Positions 47,159-59,103 of a stretch of DNA of 64,000 bases are shown piece by piece. The stretch comes from Filobasidium wieringae. Lineage: Eukaryota; Basidiomycota; Tremellomycetes; Filobasidiales; Filobasidiaceae. The notes beneath the pieces were generated by a model. It was not told the DNA's origin. It worked only from the letters and a program-made list of their open reading frames with translations, and did no database searches. Where the stretch lies: NCBI GenBank assembly GCA_001600055.1, contig BCIV01000022.1, positions 62,001 to 126,000 on the forward strand. Reading direction: 5' to 3'. How positions within the stretch are numbered: the stretch's first letter is position 1; each line of letters opens with the position of its first letter. The position numbers and the translations under genes were made by a program.

Positions 47159-48561
47159 GCTATGGAAAGTCGGTCGCATCTTATAATCGCTTGTTCATGC
47201 CAAGGTGGATATCTCCACGCTTTGTATCATATAATACGGAAGGAACATTCAAGCTGCGTTGCGCATCCATCAGACAACTGAGTGGGCTTTCAATTGAATC
47301 GGGCAGAGAGACTGTCCAATCTTTCCTCGATCGAGACAAGTAAGAGACTCATCTTTGTCGGTCTTCCGGCGGCGAGGTTATGTAAGAGCGCGATTGGAGC
47401 ACGTTTACTCTTTTCCCGACAAAACAGTCGTGAAACGATTAGCCCAACTTTGTACCTATTACGCTAGGATACCCTGACTAATCTGTTTTGCAGGATTTTG
47501 CCCTGGGTTTACTTTCCGACTTCTCCTGTGGCTCGAAGGGACGCGACATAAGTCTCCTGCGGTCACGAGCTAAAGATGGCACCGGATGCCAAGGTGCAGG
47601 CAGTACCCGGATGGGAATGAGCGGCGCGACATGTATATGTGCATGGCAACAGCGCTGATTTAGGGGTTAACCCCTATGCTTTCAGGTCTAGAGCGTCCAG
47701 TTTCCTCTTCAAAGTCGTATCATATCATCAGCTACTCGGACAGATCAATCAGAGCCAGATGCCACCCTCAACTGTGTCTCAGCCGGCCCCGGTAAAGGTA
47801 CCGGCGGATGATTTTGACATCTTTGTCGAAGCTTCTCAAGACCGTCGATAGCGACCTTGGCCACCCTGGAGTCGACTCGATCGAATTTACGGGAAGAGAT
47901 CCTTTATTGGAAACTGCAAGAATCCGGTATGGAGCGGTGGCAGTCATCCCCGCTGTTACGGTTGCCATTGTCGCTGCACGAATCCATCATCTGCGTACTG
48001 GAGTAACTCAGAAAATCTAGGCGGATCTGGGGATGGCGATACATGGCCACTCGTCCCCAAGATCGCTTTCGAACAAGCTTGAAGAGTAAATCGGAGGTTT
48101 ATATGAAGAAGCCGCCGAAAGTGGTGTCAGGCGATACTCCCAAGGGGTATTATGTACGAACGGGTCATATCGTAGAGATGGACCAGACTCCTTTGGCCTG
48201 GCCGACCCCGTTGATTACGATTCAAGGATCCAGCAAGCCAGTATTTCTAGATTATTTGACTTACGCTCTCGAGTGAAGCGTGCAAGTGATGTTGTGCTGT
48301 TACCGAGCAGGAAAAATTACCTTCATTGGATCAAGGTGAGGATACGTCGAATGCCGATTGTCGATTTGTACGATATCATTACAACTACAACGCCAATATC
48401 CGATCTTACTTCGCTAATCACCCCCATAGATCTCAAGCCTGGCCAATCGTAGCTTATCTATCTAAACAAGGTTCTGTTCTTATTACACGTCTCAGATTTC
48501 CCTCCACGACGCTCGTCCCGTGTAGACCAAAACCTCCCGCCCTCGTCTGCTCGTTCGCCAT
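47159..48561. other. Intergenic with a possible pseudogene, 1.4 kb
   Basis: Apart from the fragment listed at 47808-48020, the frames here are short. A 77-codon frame at 48043-48276 could be decayed sequence of the same origin; no family is evident. Confidence 0.35.
47808..48020 (+). pseudogene. Possible relic of a CoA-transferase family III (CaiB/BaiF) gene
   Basis: Seventy codons beginning MILTSLSKLLKTVDSDLG. The stretch VDSIEFTGRDPLLETARIR, then an alanine/valine helix and HHLRTGVTQK, resembles the N terminus of some CaiB/BaiF proteins (V.ITG.DP, then an Ala-rich helix, then LR.GR.Q). A TAG ends it, and the roughly 400-residue remainder is not found before the next gene at 48,562. This is recognition from memory, with a weak score. 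Confidence 0.33.
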
Positions 48562-49637
48562 CTAATTCCTCACCCCTTTGATCTTCTGTTCCAACCAATC
48601 GAATCCCCTTCTCTGCGTATCCCAAGTCTTTGTCCCCCTCTCCATCTTCCCCGCGAAAGTATGACCTTCCCCTGGGACGGGGATGAGTAAACTCTCAATC
48701 CCATTCTCCCTCAAGAGGTCGTGCTGCGCTTGAGATATCGAGAAGGGGACCATCTCATCCTCCATCCCATGGACGATACAGACCGGTGGATGAAGGGGGT
48801 GAACGTTTTGCATGGAGTCGATTAATTTGTAGGAAGAAGGATCGAATTGACCTCGGGGGTAGATGGTCGGCCATAGTTGAGCCGTCTTGATGAGGTTCAT
48901 TGCGAGGGTGAAACGAGGGTCCGGGATGGGTTTGGGAGGACCGGAGGATTGTCCTTCGAGGGAGAGGGAATGTTTTGTCGCGGTGGGGGTTTCGGACATG
49001 ACTAGGGACTTGGTGTTCGGTTGCATGGAGGGAGCGGGGATGGAATCGATGGGACGTTTCCAGAACGAGTTCAGGGGAGATTTTGAGCCGTAGAAATCTA
49101 GGATGGCTAATGGTAGGTTCGGTTGATCGGGGAACGCTAGAGTGTAAGCGAGCTGTCCACCCGCAGATGTCCCGATCACTACCATTTTCTTCTTATCCAC
49201 TTTGACGCCGATTGCTTTTTTCTGGAATAAATGTTCAAGGTGACCCGCGTGGACCCATTGCCAGAGTGATCGACAGTCCGTGACGGGTCCTTCTAGGACG
49301 TCTACTTGAGGGCAGAGTCGATGGTTGGGAGCGATGACGATCCAGCCACGAGCAAGGCAATCCTCGATTTGTAATGACGAATTCATACGTGAGTTCCCTA
49401 GCATGTAGGCTCCACCGTGAATGAACATGACTGTGAGCGTGAAAGGGTGGTTCGGATCTTAAAGAAATTGTGATGGTATTGTACAGAACGGCCGTCGAAC
49501 TCACTCAGCGGTAAAGCCTGACCATCCGAACTCGTTTTAGGGATATAATAGTCTGCTGTGATCTCGCAATCGTCCACCTGATCGTAGACGAATTCCACCG
49601 GTCCGACACGCGCATGCTCTTCAGCTTGTTCAGACAT
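48562..49637 (-). CDS. Alpha/beta hydrolase (esterase/lipase, HSL-like)
   Basis: 333 residues from exons 49505-49637 and 48562-49430. The oxyanion-hole motif IMFIHGGAYMLG is completed at the junction, and the nucleophile elbow is GTSAGGQLAY. GMEDEMVPF gives the catalytic Asp region and GEGHTFAG the His. The order and spacing fit the HGG-type carboxylesterases. The N terminus MSEQAEEHARVGPVEFVY has no signal peptide, so it is probably cytosolic. It is tandem with the quercetinase-like gene and the MDR dehydrogenase, all on the minus strand, which suggests a shared catabolic role but not an operon. Confidence 0.87.
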
Positions 49638-50416
49638 CGTATGTTATATCGCTGTTGAGTCGCCTTGAAGTGTCCTCTAGATTGCTCGCTGAACAGAAAG
49701 TTCCCAATCAAGTCGAGCGACTTGCGAGTTGAACGAATGAAGTACCAGTTGTCGATATCGTTTATAAATAAACCCCCCGAGGCTCGTCCACCGCTCACCT
49801 CGCTTCGGCAGCCGCCCGTCCACTTCTGATGTCCGTCTCGGCACGTTTCCGTTTGGATCCGCGGATCTACGCGATGTCCGGAGATACGCGTGATAAGATG
49901 AAACACGCTCTGAAACGCGCTCGATGTTTGCTTGTACTTTGCTTTCTGGTCCGTCTGCCGGTGTCATTTCTCCAACGTACCCATCTCTGACTTCGTATCG
50001 TTCTGGTACTTACTATCTGGTTTGGTATTTTCAAGTCATCGTTACTGAACACTCAACCCGAACTGCTTGCTTGTCATTACTATTTCACGGTCAAGAGCAA
50101 GATCACGTACGAGCTTGAGCAGTTGGTCTTCGAATCGTGGGCAAGATTGATGATTGTTCCATGGTCTTTTCGAAGCAGGAGCAGTTCATCCTCAACATAT
50201 TTACCAAATTTCATTGAAACTCGTCAGACATGTTTGTCACGATAAGTCTCCACTTTCCTGAGTGAGTATCTTGTACCCCTGTATAATGACACGTCGTGTT
50301 CAACATAGTCTCAGAGTCGAAGTGATTGGAAACTTTCAACTTCACAACAATTCATGTTCTTTTGACATCCATTACAAAACCACACTAATAACGATCAAAC
50401 ATCCACCCTCGCTAAC
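49638..50416. other. Intergenic, about 780 bases
   Basis: Promoter of the esterase and 3' side of the bicupin gene. The frames on the minus strand (49505-50052) are arginine/serine-rich shadows. No gene is seen. Confidence 0.4.
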
Positions 50417-51800
50417 TCAAACGATCTCCGCTCCGATCTCTTTCAGAGCCTCCACCAACTCATCCTCCTTCACCCCCTCATCCGGTGTCTCCCCGACCAT
50501 CTCGTTCCTCTTCGCCTCCCTTCCAAGCCTGATGAAAACCTCCTCCAGCCCACTCCCCCTTCCCGCAAAGGAATACATCCGCCCGTATGCCGAACGAACG
50601 TTGTACCTAAATCCATACCCCGCCCGAACCATTATCGATTCGTTAGAAGAGATGGTCTCCTTGTGAACGTGGCCGTCCGGCTCGATCACTTCGAATTCCC
50701 ATAACCCCTCGATGATTCGGAATAACATATGGGTGCTGGAAAACTTGACGCTCTTGGATGCGAGGAAAGGACCGGATTGGAATGCCTCTTTCGAATGAGT
50801 GAAGGTTGGGTACAGGGATAGGGGTCCGTTACCTGCTATAACGCTTATGGAGAAATTCCCGTCCGAGTTGATGGATCGACAGATGGGCGTGCAGGATTGT
50901 CCATTCAAGAGGTACTTAGGACCCGTATCCGAACGTAAGAAATAAGGTTCCACTCCTTGGGGAAGCACGTCACTATCAATATCATCCATCAAGTCAATTT
51001 CCTCTCCCTCGCAATCGGTCGAACACCGAACAAACACTCACTCGGCCCCCTCGTTCACTTCAGGCCAGGAATATTGGAATTGCGGAACAACATCATGACC
51101 CATCTTGATCTGCTCGATCAACCATTTCTTATCCAACGTCTTCTCGTTCAGCCCTTTGTATGTGGGTGTGGAATCGCAAGGATCTCCAAGTAGTTTAAAG
51201 AACCTGAAAACATGAGAAAGGGTTAGTTCCGATGCACGGAAGGAAGGAATAGTCTGAAAGAACAGAAGGAGCTCACTCGACCCATGCGCCGGGGGAAATC
51301 GCTCCGAGAAATTCAGTATCGGCTCCGACAACTTGGTACGAGTGGGTTACTTTCTGATGAGGGTCATGAGTATCAATACCTTGTCTCATAAGCATGGTTT
51401 TGAGGGCTCGAGAAAGCTCACGGGAGGGACGTAGGCAAAGTCTCCAGGGTAGAGGATTCTACTCTGGTCCCCTGCCCAGAGTCGTACAGATCCTTTGAGA
51501 ACGAGCCACGAGTCGTGAGCTCCGTTATGGAAGCTGAGATAGAGAAGGGCCAGGTCAGCTATGCCGGCGATGGTACCACAGCGCGGGCTCAACGTACTGA
51601 GGAAGAACACGCTCATCAGGTCCTCCTCGGGATTGAACCAGTCCGAAAGCGTTATCGGTCTCTTCACGAGTAGCTAGGTATCGAACCGTTCCTCCTCCTA
51701 CGACAGCGAGAGTCTCGCCTTCTTCCGCTTGGAGGACGTAGGGTCGGTGTTTAGGGAAAGGATCGTTGTAGGATGGTAAGCGTAGGGAAGTGGTTGACAT
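50417..51800 (-). CDS. Quercetin 2,3-dioxygenase-like bicupin
   Basis: 376 residues from exons 51577-51800, 51422-51533, 51277-51353, 51042-51203 and 50417-50972. The N terminus YNDPFPKHRPYVLQAEEGE is typical. The first cupin is CFHNGAHDSWLVLKG, LYPGDFAYVPP and KVTHSYQVV; the linker region has GPKYLLNGQ; and a second, ligand-poor cupin follows (STHMLFRIIEGLWEFEV). True quercetinases bind Cu or Mn with H-x-H-x4-E and a later H. Here, on my splice, the first site reads C-F-H-x4-D, with the later His kept, so chemistry may differ. Flavonol ring cleavage is therefore only a family-level guess. Confidence 0.78.
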
Positions 51801-52551
51801 GGTGAAGAGAAAGATAGGCGATGCGAAGTGTTCTTTGTGTTAGAAGTAATGACGATTGTGGAGATGAGAAGCACGACTGATCTGACTTGAGATGTATATA
51901 GATGAGGCAGAAAGTGGAGGACCCGCACGATCCGGTAAATCCGCCGCGGGCCTCGAGTGGACGGACGAGTGGACGCGATGTAGCGCAAGAAGACGGTCCC
52001 CGGCGCAGTCCCGTGTTAGTCATTTCGACAGCCCTGGTCCATCAGAATACATACAGAAAGTCCTCTCAGTGTTGGACCATATCGTGAAGCACAACGAGCA
52101 CACAGGATGTACCGGATCGCAGTCCGATTTTTCTTTTTCTATCGGACGCCGCATAGATGCTTCATGCAATATAAATATTGGTTCTCCCGATACCCTCGGA
52201 GCTTCTCTCCCGCCGCTTACTGAAACCTCCCGCTGTACCAATGCGCTCCCAATGCATCAACTGCTCAATTGGAAGGGCGAAACAGCGCAATGAAGGTTGT
52301 TGCTGCCCAAACTGCCCGCCCGCGTTCAAGCGTGCGCAGGAGTCCTATGAAAGCGACCAAATTCGTCTCTTACTCTACGAACCTCACAAACTTGGAACAC
52401 TCCAAGGCTAGCGCCACGAATAGAGTGTCAGCCAGAGGTCACAACGGGTCCAAAGATCTCGACGGGCTTTTGAACCACTGGACTTCAAGCTCGATTGCAT
52501 TGTTTTCATTGTGATTGTATACATACGTGACAGTCAAATCCACAACGACGC
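51801..52551. other. Intergenic, about 750 bases
   Basis: Bicupin promoter and 3' side of the MDR gene. No gene is visible; the plus-strand frames at 51892-52514 have no motif. Confidence 0.4.
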
Positions 52552-53741
52552 TCACTGCTGAGGTTGAACGACTACATTGACGGCTCCACCTGGACGATCC
52601 CCAACGAAATCGAAGGCCTCGTTGACCTTGCTCAAGGGGAAGCATTTGTGCTTGATGAATGAGAAATCGATAACACCCGTATCGACGAGTTGAACCAATT
52701 CGTCCAGATGATCACTGGTGAACCAGTTCGAACCGACGATACTGACTTGACGTTCCATCGCCTCGGCATAAGTCTGGTTGAGTTCGCCCTCCGCACCTCC
52801 CGCCGCGAGCATAGCGATCCCCCCGACTTTGACGGTCGAGATGAGTTTCATCGTTCCGTTCGCATCACCTCCTACGCCCAGACAGTCCAGCAGAACATCC
52901 GGTCCTAATCCCTGGGTCTGGCTCTGGACCCAATCTGCAATATCCCCCTCATCTTCAGAAGATTTGGTGGCGACTCTGAGCCCATTCCCCAAGCCCTCTA
53001 CCTCTGCCAACCTTTCCTTGTTACGACCGATCCCTAGGATCTTGGTACACCCGAGTCCTAGGGCGATGGCGACCGCGGCGTACCCCAAAGTACCCGTTAC
53101 TCCGTTTATCAAGACCGTCTTTCCTGGTCCAGCTCCAGCCCGCTTGAGAGCAGCGAAGGAGGTCCCGATGTAGCCGAAACGCGAGGCTAGGTTGATATCG
53201 ATGGACGAGGGGAGGACGAGGATGTTGCTATCCGGGGACAGTACATATTGAGATAAACCTCCGATTGGATATTGTTCGAGAACACGTCGGGTCGTAGGGT
53301 GATCGTTGCTGCTGAAGTAAGCTCGAAGACACCAGTGAGGGCAGATGTCTTTGCGGCCTGTGGGGGATAGCAGGAAAAGAGGATCGGATTGGCAACCGTT
53401 TACATCGGTTCAGAGCGATAGCATTACTTACCTTTTCTACAGAAGTGACAAGACCGACAAGTCAAGAACGGGTCGACGTAGACTCGATCTCCAACCTTGA
53501 GATTGAGGACGTGCTCCCCTACGCTCTCGATCGTACCAGCCGCATCCAGTCCGAAGATGCAAGGAAGCTCAGGGAGAGGAAGTCGAGCCTTGTTGGTGAC
53601 CAGGTTCTTGGAGTTTGGTACCAGGCTACATGCTTCTACTTTGACGAGGACGTCGGTAGGACCTGGTTGAGGTTTTTGTACCGTTCCGAGTTCGAGAGAT
53701 TCACCGACCTTGACGAGACGAGCCACGTTGATCTCCGACAT
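52552..53741 (-). CDS. Medium-chain (zinc-type) alcohol dehydrogenase
   Basis: 371 residues from exons 53432-53741 and 52552-53357. GroES-like N domain, then the structural-zinc lobe C-x2-C-x2-C (TCRSCHFCRKG) with the fourth Cys (KDICP) after the splice. The Rossmann segment is TVLINGVTGTLGYAAVAIA, then GIGRNKERL. The usual GHE zinc/proton-relay motif is GLD here (IFGLDAAGTIESVG), so one catalytic zinc ligand looks replaced while the structural zinc is kept. NAD(P)H oxidoreduction is likely, but activity as a classical zinc alcohol dehydrogenase is doubtful. C terminus PGGAVNVVVQP. Tandem with the bicupin. Confidence 0.87.
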
Positions 53742-55670
53742 GTTTGATTAGGTTGCTAATTAGGGAATGAGGTAGAAGTTGAATAGTCGAGGTCGATGGT
53801 ATTCATGTTTCCTGTTAGTGACCATACGCGAGCGTATCGTGCAGACTTTATACGCAATGGGCTGGTCATTTCTGGTCGGAGTTGAGCCCACGTCGTTTCT
53901 GTTCGTATTGCTACCCCGCCGGGTGCTAGCCTCTGAAAGCGAGGTGCACTCCATCGAACTACATTGATGATCGGACGATCGAGCGTGTTTCAATGTTCAT
54001 TGAGCCAAAATGCGCCCTTTTGGAGCTGAAATGCGAGTTGAGAAGATAAGGGAATCCCTTCGAATCTGTTTCTTAGGCAAAGCGAGTCTTCCCCGCGTCA
54101 GCTTCCGCTCTGCCGATGCCAAGAAATGGCGCGGATTGACGCTGCCGCACGAGTCAGGAGGACGCCGGTGTTGCGATGACGATGGTGATGACGCTGACCG
54201 AGCCTTAGTCCCCGAGAGAACGGCGGCGCCCGCCTAGAGATTTACATTCTGACAACAACGCCGTGACCAAGTATCGCATCGTGGAACATCAACGCTGGAC
54301 GTATTGAACGCTTCCCGCGCTTATACGAGATGGAGAACGAAGTGGTGATCTTTCAACCCTATTTGCACGCAGCTGTGTATGTACTGTTAGCCGATCACTA
54401 ATAAACAGTTACAAGCTGGATACATATCTCCCCGAAGTTTCGTTTGGTACACCTTGTTTGAAGTGCTTCTATAGCCACATTCACCACCCTATATGTTAGA
54501 TGTCCTGGACGGGAGAAGTAGACGAGCGCAGAGACAAGTTTTCATCCCGATAATCCCGGTATGGTGCTCCGGAACAAGTACCTGGTAATGCATCAAAGCA
54601 GATTATTCAGATTCTCCTCGCTTCGCTGAAACTTACGAATCGCCCTACTTCAAGACCGTTCCAAATAGGAGCATGTGCAGAACCAAAGACTCACATAGCA
54701 TTGACGAAAATCACGCTTAGCGTCAAGATGCCATCTCCAGCGGGGACCCATATACTTTGCAATTGAGCCGCGCCGATACTTGAGGTGCATCCCCAGGCGT
54801 CACCTGAGGTAGCAGAGTCATCGGAGCACCATTGCCTCCAAAAGCGGCAGCAATAGCAATGGTCTGCACCTCTTCCCTGCTAAATTCGATAGCAGGGATG
54901 TTCGACGAACGCACTCGATTGTTGACTGGAAAGAATTGCTGTCAATGTCAGCCGACTCTTCGGCATTGTCGATGAAGGAATTCCGTTTCATAGTAGAAGA
55001 TGTGGCGCAGAGAGTGGATTTGCGGTTGCTACTCCGAAGTACAGGGGCCATGAGCTCATGTCCTGATTGACGAGCTATTATGCTTATCGCGAAATGCCAA
55101 CCTGGTGAGCCTTGTTACCCGCTCTCGCTGCAAACCTGTCGTACGAATGGCCAATCACGCACTTGACCCAAGATCTGCGGTCCTCTGAGCGAGCATCCAC
55201 TCCCAGTTGAAGTTTCACTTCGAAGGATACACCATATGTTTATCAGTACTACGCCCGGGTAACTGGAGCAAGGAGGAAATCGATAAACGTATACTATAAG
55301 CTTCATCACGGTATTTACATTTCTGAACAACGAGATGACTATTTTCGTCGCAGTCTGATGGTAAAGCAGTTTGATACTATCTGATACGACTCACGCATGT
55401 ATCCGCTGAATTCGGTGTATTCGACTCTATTCAGATCTCTCCATAATCATCGTGGTCCCTTTCTGAACCACCTTCCACGCTGCGAGGAAGATTTCCTGAT
55501 ACTGTATCACCTGCTTAGGGGTCACAATCGTATTTCTCCCAGGAATCTGTTTGAACCGAGGGTTATAGGGTGACACAGGAGCCAACGCTTCTTGACAAAC
55601 CGACCACATTGGTCGAAGAGTGTCCCCAATTTGGTCGTGACCGTAGCTTCAAGCGGAAGTCGTGCCGCAT
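53742..55670. other. Gene-poor region, 1.9 kb
   Basis: Apart from the short frame at 55427-55609 (listed), no supported gene. A tRNA-like stretch near 53,880-53,965 was examined and rejected. Confidence 0.4.
55427..55609 (-). CDS. Short coding-like frame, possible extra exon
   Basis: Sixty codons (MWSVCQEALAPVSPYNPRFK, then a Gln/Lys-rich helix) just downstream of the 488-residue orphan on the same strand but in another frame. It could be its last exon, an overlapping small gene or the result of a frameshift. I found no splice pair linking them cleanly. Confidence 0.3.
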   Translation of the reverse strand: MWSVCQEALAPVSPYNPRFKQIPGRNTIVTPKQVIQYQEIFLAAWKVVQKGTTMIMERSE

Positions 55671-57137
55671 TCAAAATTCATCCCCGCCAAGCATGGCGAA
55701 GAGCTTCTCTGTCTCGGCATCACGATCCGCCATCGCAGCACGCCCAATCTTCGGGTACTCCAATCTCTGTTTAGGGGTAGGCTCCCAAGTCTCGTATTTT
55801 TGCTTCAAGGTTGTGAGATCACTACCATTCTCTTCCGCCCGCTTGTGGACGAGTGCGCTCATAAGGTCTTCCGATTCCAAAAGGTCCTCGTCTGTGCGGA
55901 AATCAGTATAAGCAGACTGTGGTCGCGGACTGAGCGGTGTTGGTGACCCGGCTGGTCTATCTTTCTCGTCCAAGTCGAGCGCTGACCTATCCCTCCTTGC
56001 TCTTCCTTGTTCCGAGTCTGGGTCCTCCCTGGCGTTCCGTAAATCCGCAGTCTGCTCATCCGTTCTCATGGTCATGGTCACCTGAACACAAGCTCGTGCA
56101 AGTTCCTCAACAGTAAAATTCTGGACTCTTGCCACTCTCCCGCTCAACTCGAGCGGGACTATATTCGGATTATGGGAATGTATGTCGACGTACCATTGCC
56201 CAATCATGTGAAGGAACGAGTATACTGCGCGACCGGGTCCATCATGTATCGTAGAATCCACTTTAAGTTGGTAGAAGGTCGAAGTCGGGACACTATCCGG
56301 CCCTACGGTGTTCTCGTATAGCATCAGTTCGTGGATCGTCATGTCCACAAACTGCTGGGCCTGATCCTCGAGCCATTCTCCAGCTTCATCACGAAGCGGT
56401 CCGAGATCGGCCAGCAGAATACTACCTGAAAGAAGAATCATCCTACGAAAACCGGTACCGTAAGATAGGAACCCGAACGGAGCCCCATAGATCTCATTCC
56501 CGAAACTGAGGTAACGAAGCGCTTGAGCGTGGTTTGCGAGAAAACGCAATCGATGTTTGAAGGCCACGTCGTTGAGAAAGATCTCTGTGATCTCGCCCGT
56601 CAAAAGCTGGATTTGTCTGGCTAAGACCCGTTGAGTATTGTATGCAGCTCCTCGAATATTGATGCCTGGTATTCGTGGAAAGCCAACTACATGTGCCCAG
56701 AGCTGATTAGTATTGACGGACCACTCCGAATTAAGTATAGAAGATTCTGTTTGAGCCGGAGACAAGTTGATTTCGATTTGTTTCGCTCTTCTTGCATCGC
56801 GGTAGCGTCGTTGGACCGTTGCATAGTTAGCGTCAAAGTCGTAGAGTGCTCTAATGGGCAAACTTTGAAGCGTGTGCCGATCCTGATCTGCCTCCACCAT
56901 ACGGCCTTCGGGCAGGAAGTGTTTGAAGATCCTCGTCCATAATCTCACACATTCGGCATGGTGAGACTGGTATTGTTCCGTGAAGAAATCGGCGTGCACA
57001 AGTTGCTCGATGCCTGGAAAATGGTCCGAGGCGAGTCGAAAGATTGTCGGAAACATGTCATTCAACGCTCGAGGGTTGCCAGGGGGTTGCAAGGGGTCGA
57101 ACGCAAGAGAGTCTTCTTGCGGCCTTTGGAGAACCAT
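55671..57137 (-). CDS. Unrecognised protein, 488 residues, single exon
   Basis: A long open frame with a true ATG at 57137. No signal peptide. Residues 1-330 are mixed alpha/hydrophobic with short aromatic-rich segments (GAPFGFLSYGTGFRR, SFLHMIGQWYVDIHSHNPN), including one possible membrane-associated or buried helix (MILLSGSILLADLGP). About residues 370-430 are Arg/Asp/Glu-rich and likely disordered (EDPDSEQGRARRDRSALDLD). The end is a charged helix, MADRDAETEKLFAMLGGDEF. I see no catalytic motif and cannot assign a family. Being intronless among intron-rich genes, it might come from a mobile element or be retroposed, but no reverse-transcriptase, integrase or transposase motif is present. 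Confidence 0.6.
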   Translation of the reverse strand: MVLQRPQEDSLAFDPLQPPGNPRALNDMFPTIFRLASDHFPGIEQLVHADFFTEQYQSHHAECVRLWTRIFKHFLPEGRMVEADQDRHTLQSLPIRALYDFDANYATVQRRYRDARRAKQIEINLSPAQTESSILNSEWSVNTNQLWAHVVGFPRIPGINIRGAAYNTQRVLARQIQLLTGEITEIFLNDVAFKHRLRFLANHAQALRYLSFGNEIYGAPFGFLSYGTGFRRMILLSGSILLADLGPLRDEAGEWLEDQAQQFVDMTIHELMLYENTVGPDSVPTSTFYQLKVDSTIHDGPGRAVYSFLHMIGQWYVDIHSHNPNIVPLELSGRVARVQNFTVEELARACVQVTMTMRTDEQTADLRNAREDPDSEQGRARRDRSALDLDEKDRPAGSPTPLSPRPQSAYTDFRTDEDLLESEDLMSALVHKRAEENGSDLTTLKQKYETWEPTPKQRLEYPKIGRAAMADRDAETEKLFAMLGGDEF

Positions 57138-59103
57138 ATCGAGAGGTATATGATGGCGTTTTCGAGATGAGAGATCAGGTGAGTGGACGTATCCTTCTTG
57201 TACGATGGAAGATTCGGCACTGCAAGCAAAGAAGTAGTTTGATAGTTAGCATGCCGCGATCTGTATTGCAAGACGAAAGGAAGTCGGGCTGTACGTACGC
57301 GAAGGATAGAGTGGTAATAGGACAGTCTTATCCGATATCGCTAGCGAGGAGTTGATAGGAACACTAGGTGGAATTGTTGTATCAGAAACCTGTCTAGGGC
57401 AGAGTACGATAAAGTATACTCACGTAGAGAAGAGGTTGTACGAGCAAGTCGTCTAGCTTGTTTTGACGAACAAAGCACTGGTCGATTCTGCCGAAAGATC
57501 AGTCCTTTAGTATCGGATTCATCAAACGATGATGTTCGAGTAACAGCAGGCTGATGATGGTACAAATCAACCGCGATGGGAAGAGATCTGAAGAAGTCGA
57601 GGCAAGATCAGGGCATAGACGAGATGGGGGACATCAAAGGAATGCCCAGGAATGGGATAGCAAAGTGACTTTCGAGCCTTGATCCGGAATTGCTATGACT
57701 ACAATATTTCCTCTGAGAAGATATTATCTGAACCGTTTGAACAGTAGTGCTTGAAAGGAAGTTAAAACTAGGACAGTACTTGGCTTGGTACCGCTCGATA
57801 TTACTACCTAGAAATGAGGAGGAGACATTGACCAAGCAAGTACGGCTGATCGACGCGGACATATCTTTCCTGATCATGTCCGCATACGTCACTTCGCCTG
57901 CTGCACACGGTGGTACGCTGCTCAAGCTGTACCTATCTATGCCTTGATGGTCCAGCAAGGCTCTGCTCTTTACTGGACAGGTCCAGTCGATATGAACAGT
58001 AGCTCTTATCTCAAACGAATCTCTCGGAACTCAACACGAAACCGCGCCTGTCGATTTGTTTGCCGACATTCCAAACCAGATCTTCGACGGATCAGTAAAG
58101 CAAACATCAAGCTCTTCGAACCATATTTGTTATTGTAGCATGATGACCTGAAGATGCAAACAAATTTTCTTTCTTATCTCCAATTACCACCTTGATTAGG
58201 TCGCTGTCACCGACCCTTCCTAGCGATCAGGGATCGCTTCATACTCTCTTACCTGCCTTTGCTGTAACGTCCGTCATGATGATACGGAGTTCGTCCTTAT
58301 TAGCCTGGACTCAAAAGAGGTTCTTCTCCTAGTCCGCGAACGAATCTGATCCTGGAACCGCACATATGGTGAGTCGGACTTCAGAATGCCTCTGAGCTTA
58401 CACTGACGATACCATCAGCTCTCAGGTACCTGAAACCTAAACTATTTGCAATCCTCCAAACGCTGTGTAATATGCGTTCAAGATGATGCGACGTCGCGGC
58501 GATCAGCTCTAGAAAGTCTACTTGCCGATCATTCTATCGCGGAGGATAATTCAGGAAGAACTACAAGTCGCTCCCTCTAAGCACGACACGTATCGAAGCA
58601 AGTAGGATATCGAATCATCGATTTGAGAGAACAGATAGCATTTGGGGTTTCTGAGATCATCACTTGGACCTGAGATATGAGGAGCACGGCTTCAAGTGAT
58701 TGATAGACGGAAAACGATTCGTAGGCTGTTATGATGGTGAGTAGGTGATACTCTGGGATGATGATCCTATGATTTATACGATTTTATTCAGCATACAAAC
58801 GCATTCAATACAGGACTCGGGCCAGATTTCGTCCTGAGAGAAGGTCATATTCTCTCGTCCGTCCTGTTGCTTGGTGCCATTCGGAACGGCTGTTAGGACA
58901 CTATATCAATCTCATCTATCAAGGTACAAAATACCGAGATGCACAAGAAATTTGTCGATGCTTCCTGTTTGCGAGCTTGATAACGCACAAGCAATTAACG
59001 ATATCGTCGACTCTGGAAGGCTCATGGACGTTTCGCCGGTATCGTTGGTTTACATGGGAAACGCCAATCTCCCTGTATCGACTTCTTGTAGCGCTCCAGA
59101 ACT
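57138..59103. other. Gene-poor region, 2 kb
   Basis: Upstream of the orphan gene and downstream of the amidase. Frames of 60-116 codons occur on both strands (for example 57608-57958), without motifs. No repeats longer than a few bases stand out. Confidence 0.4.

Noticed and set aside
53880..53970. tRNA-like sequence on the minus strand (TAGTTCGATGG box-A-like, CTTTCA anticodon-like loop, GGGCTCAACTCC box-B-like)
   Set aside because: Conserved A14 is G, the acceptor arms do not pair, and no matching 3' anticodon stem was found; it may be a decayed tRNA but cannot be supported.
57608..57958. 116-codon minus-strand frame
   Set aside because: Starts with a plausible ATG but has no motif, and codon use is not convincing.
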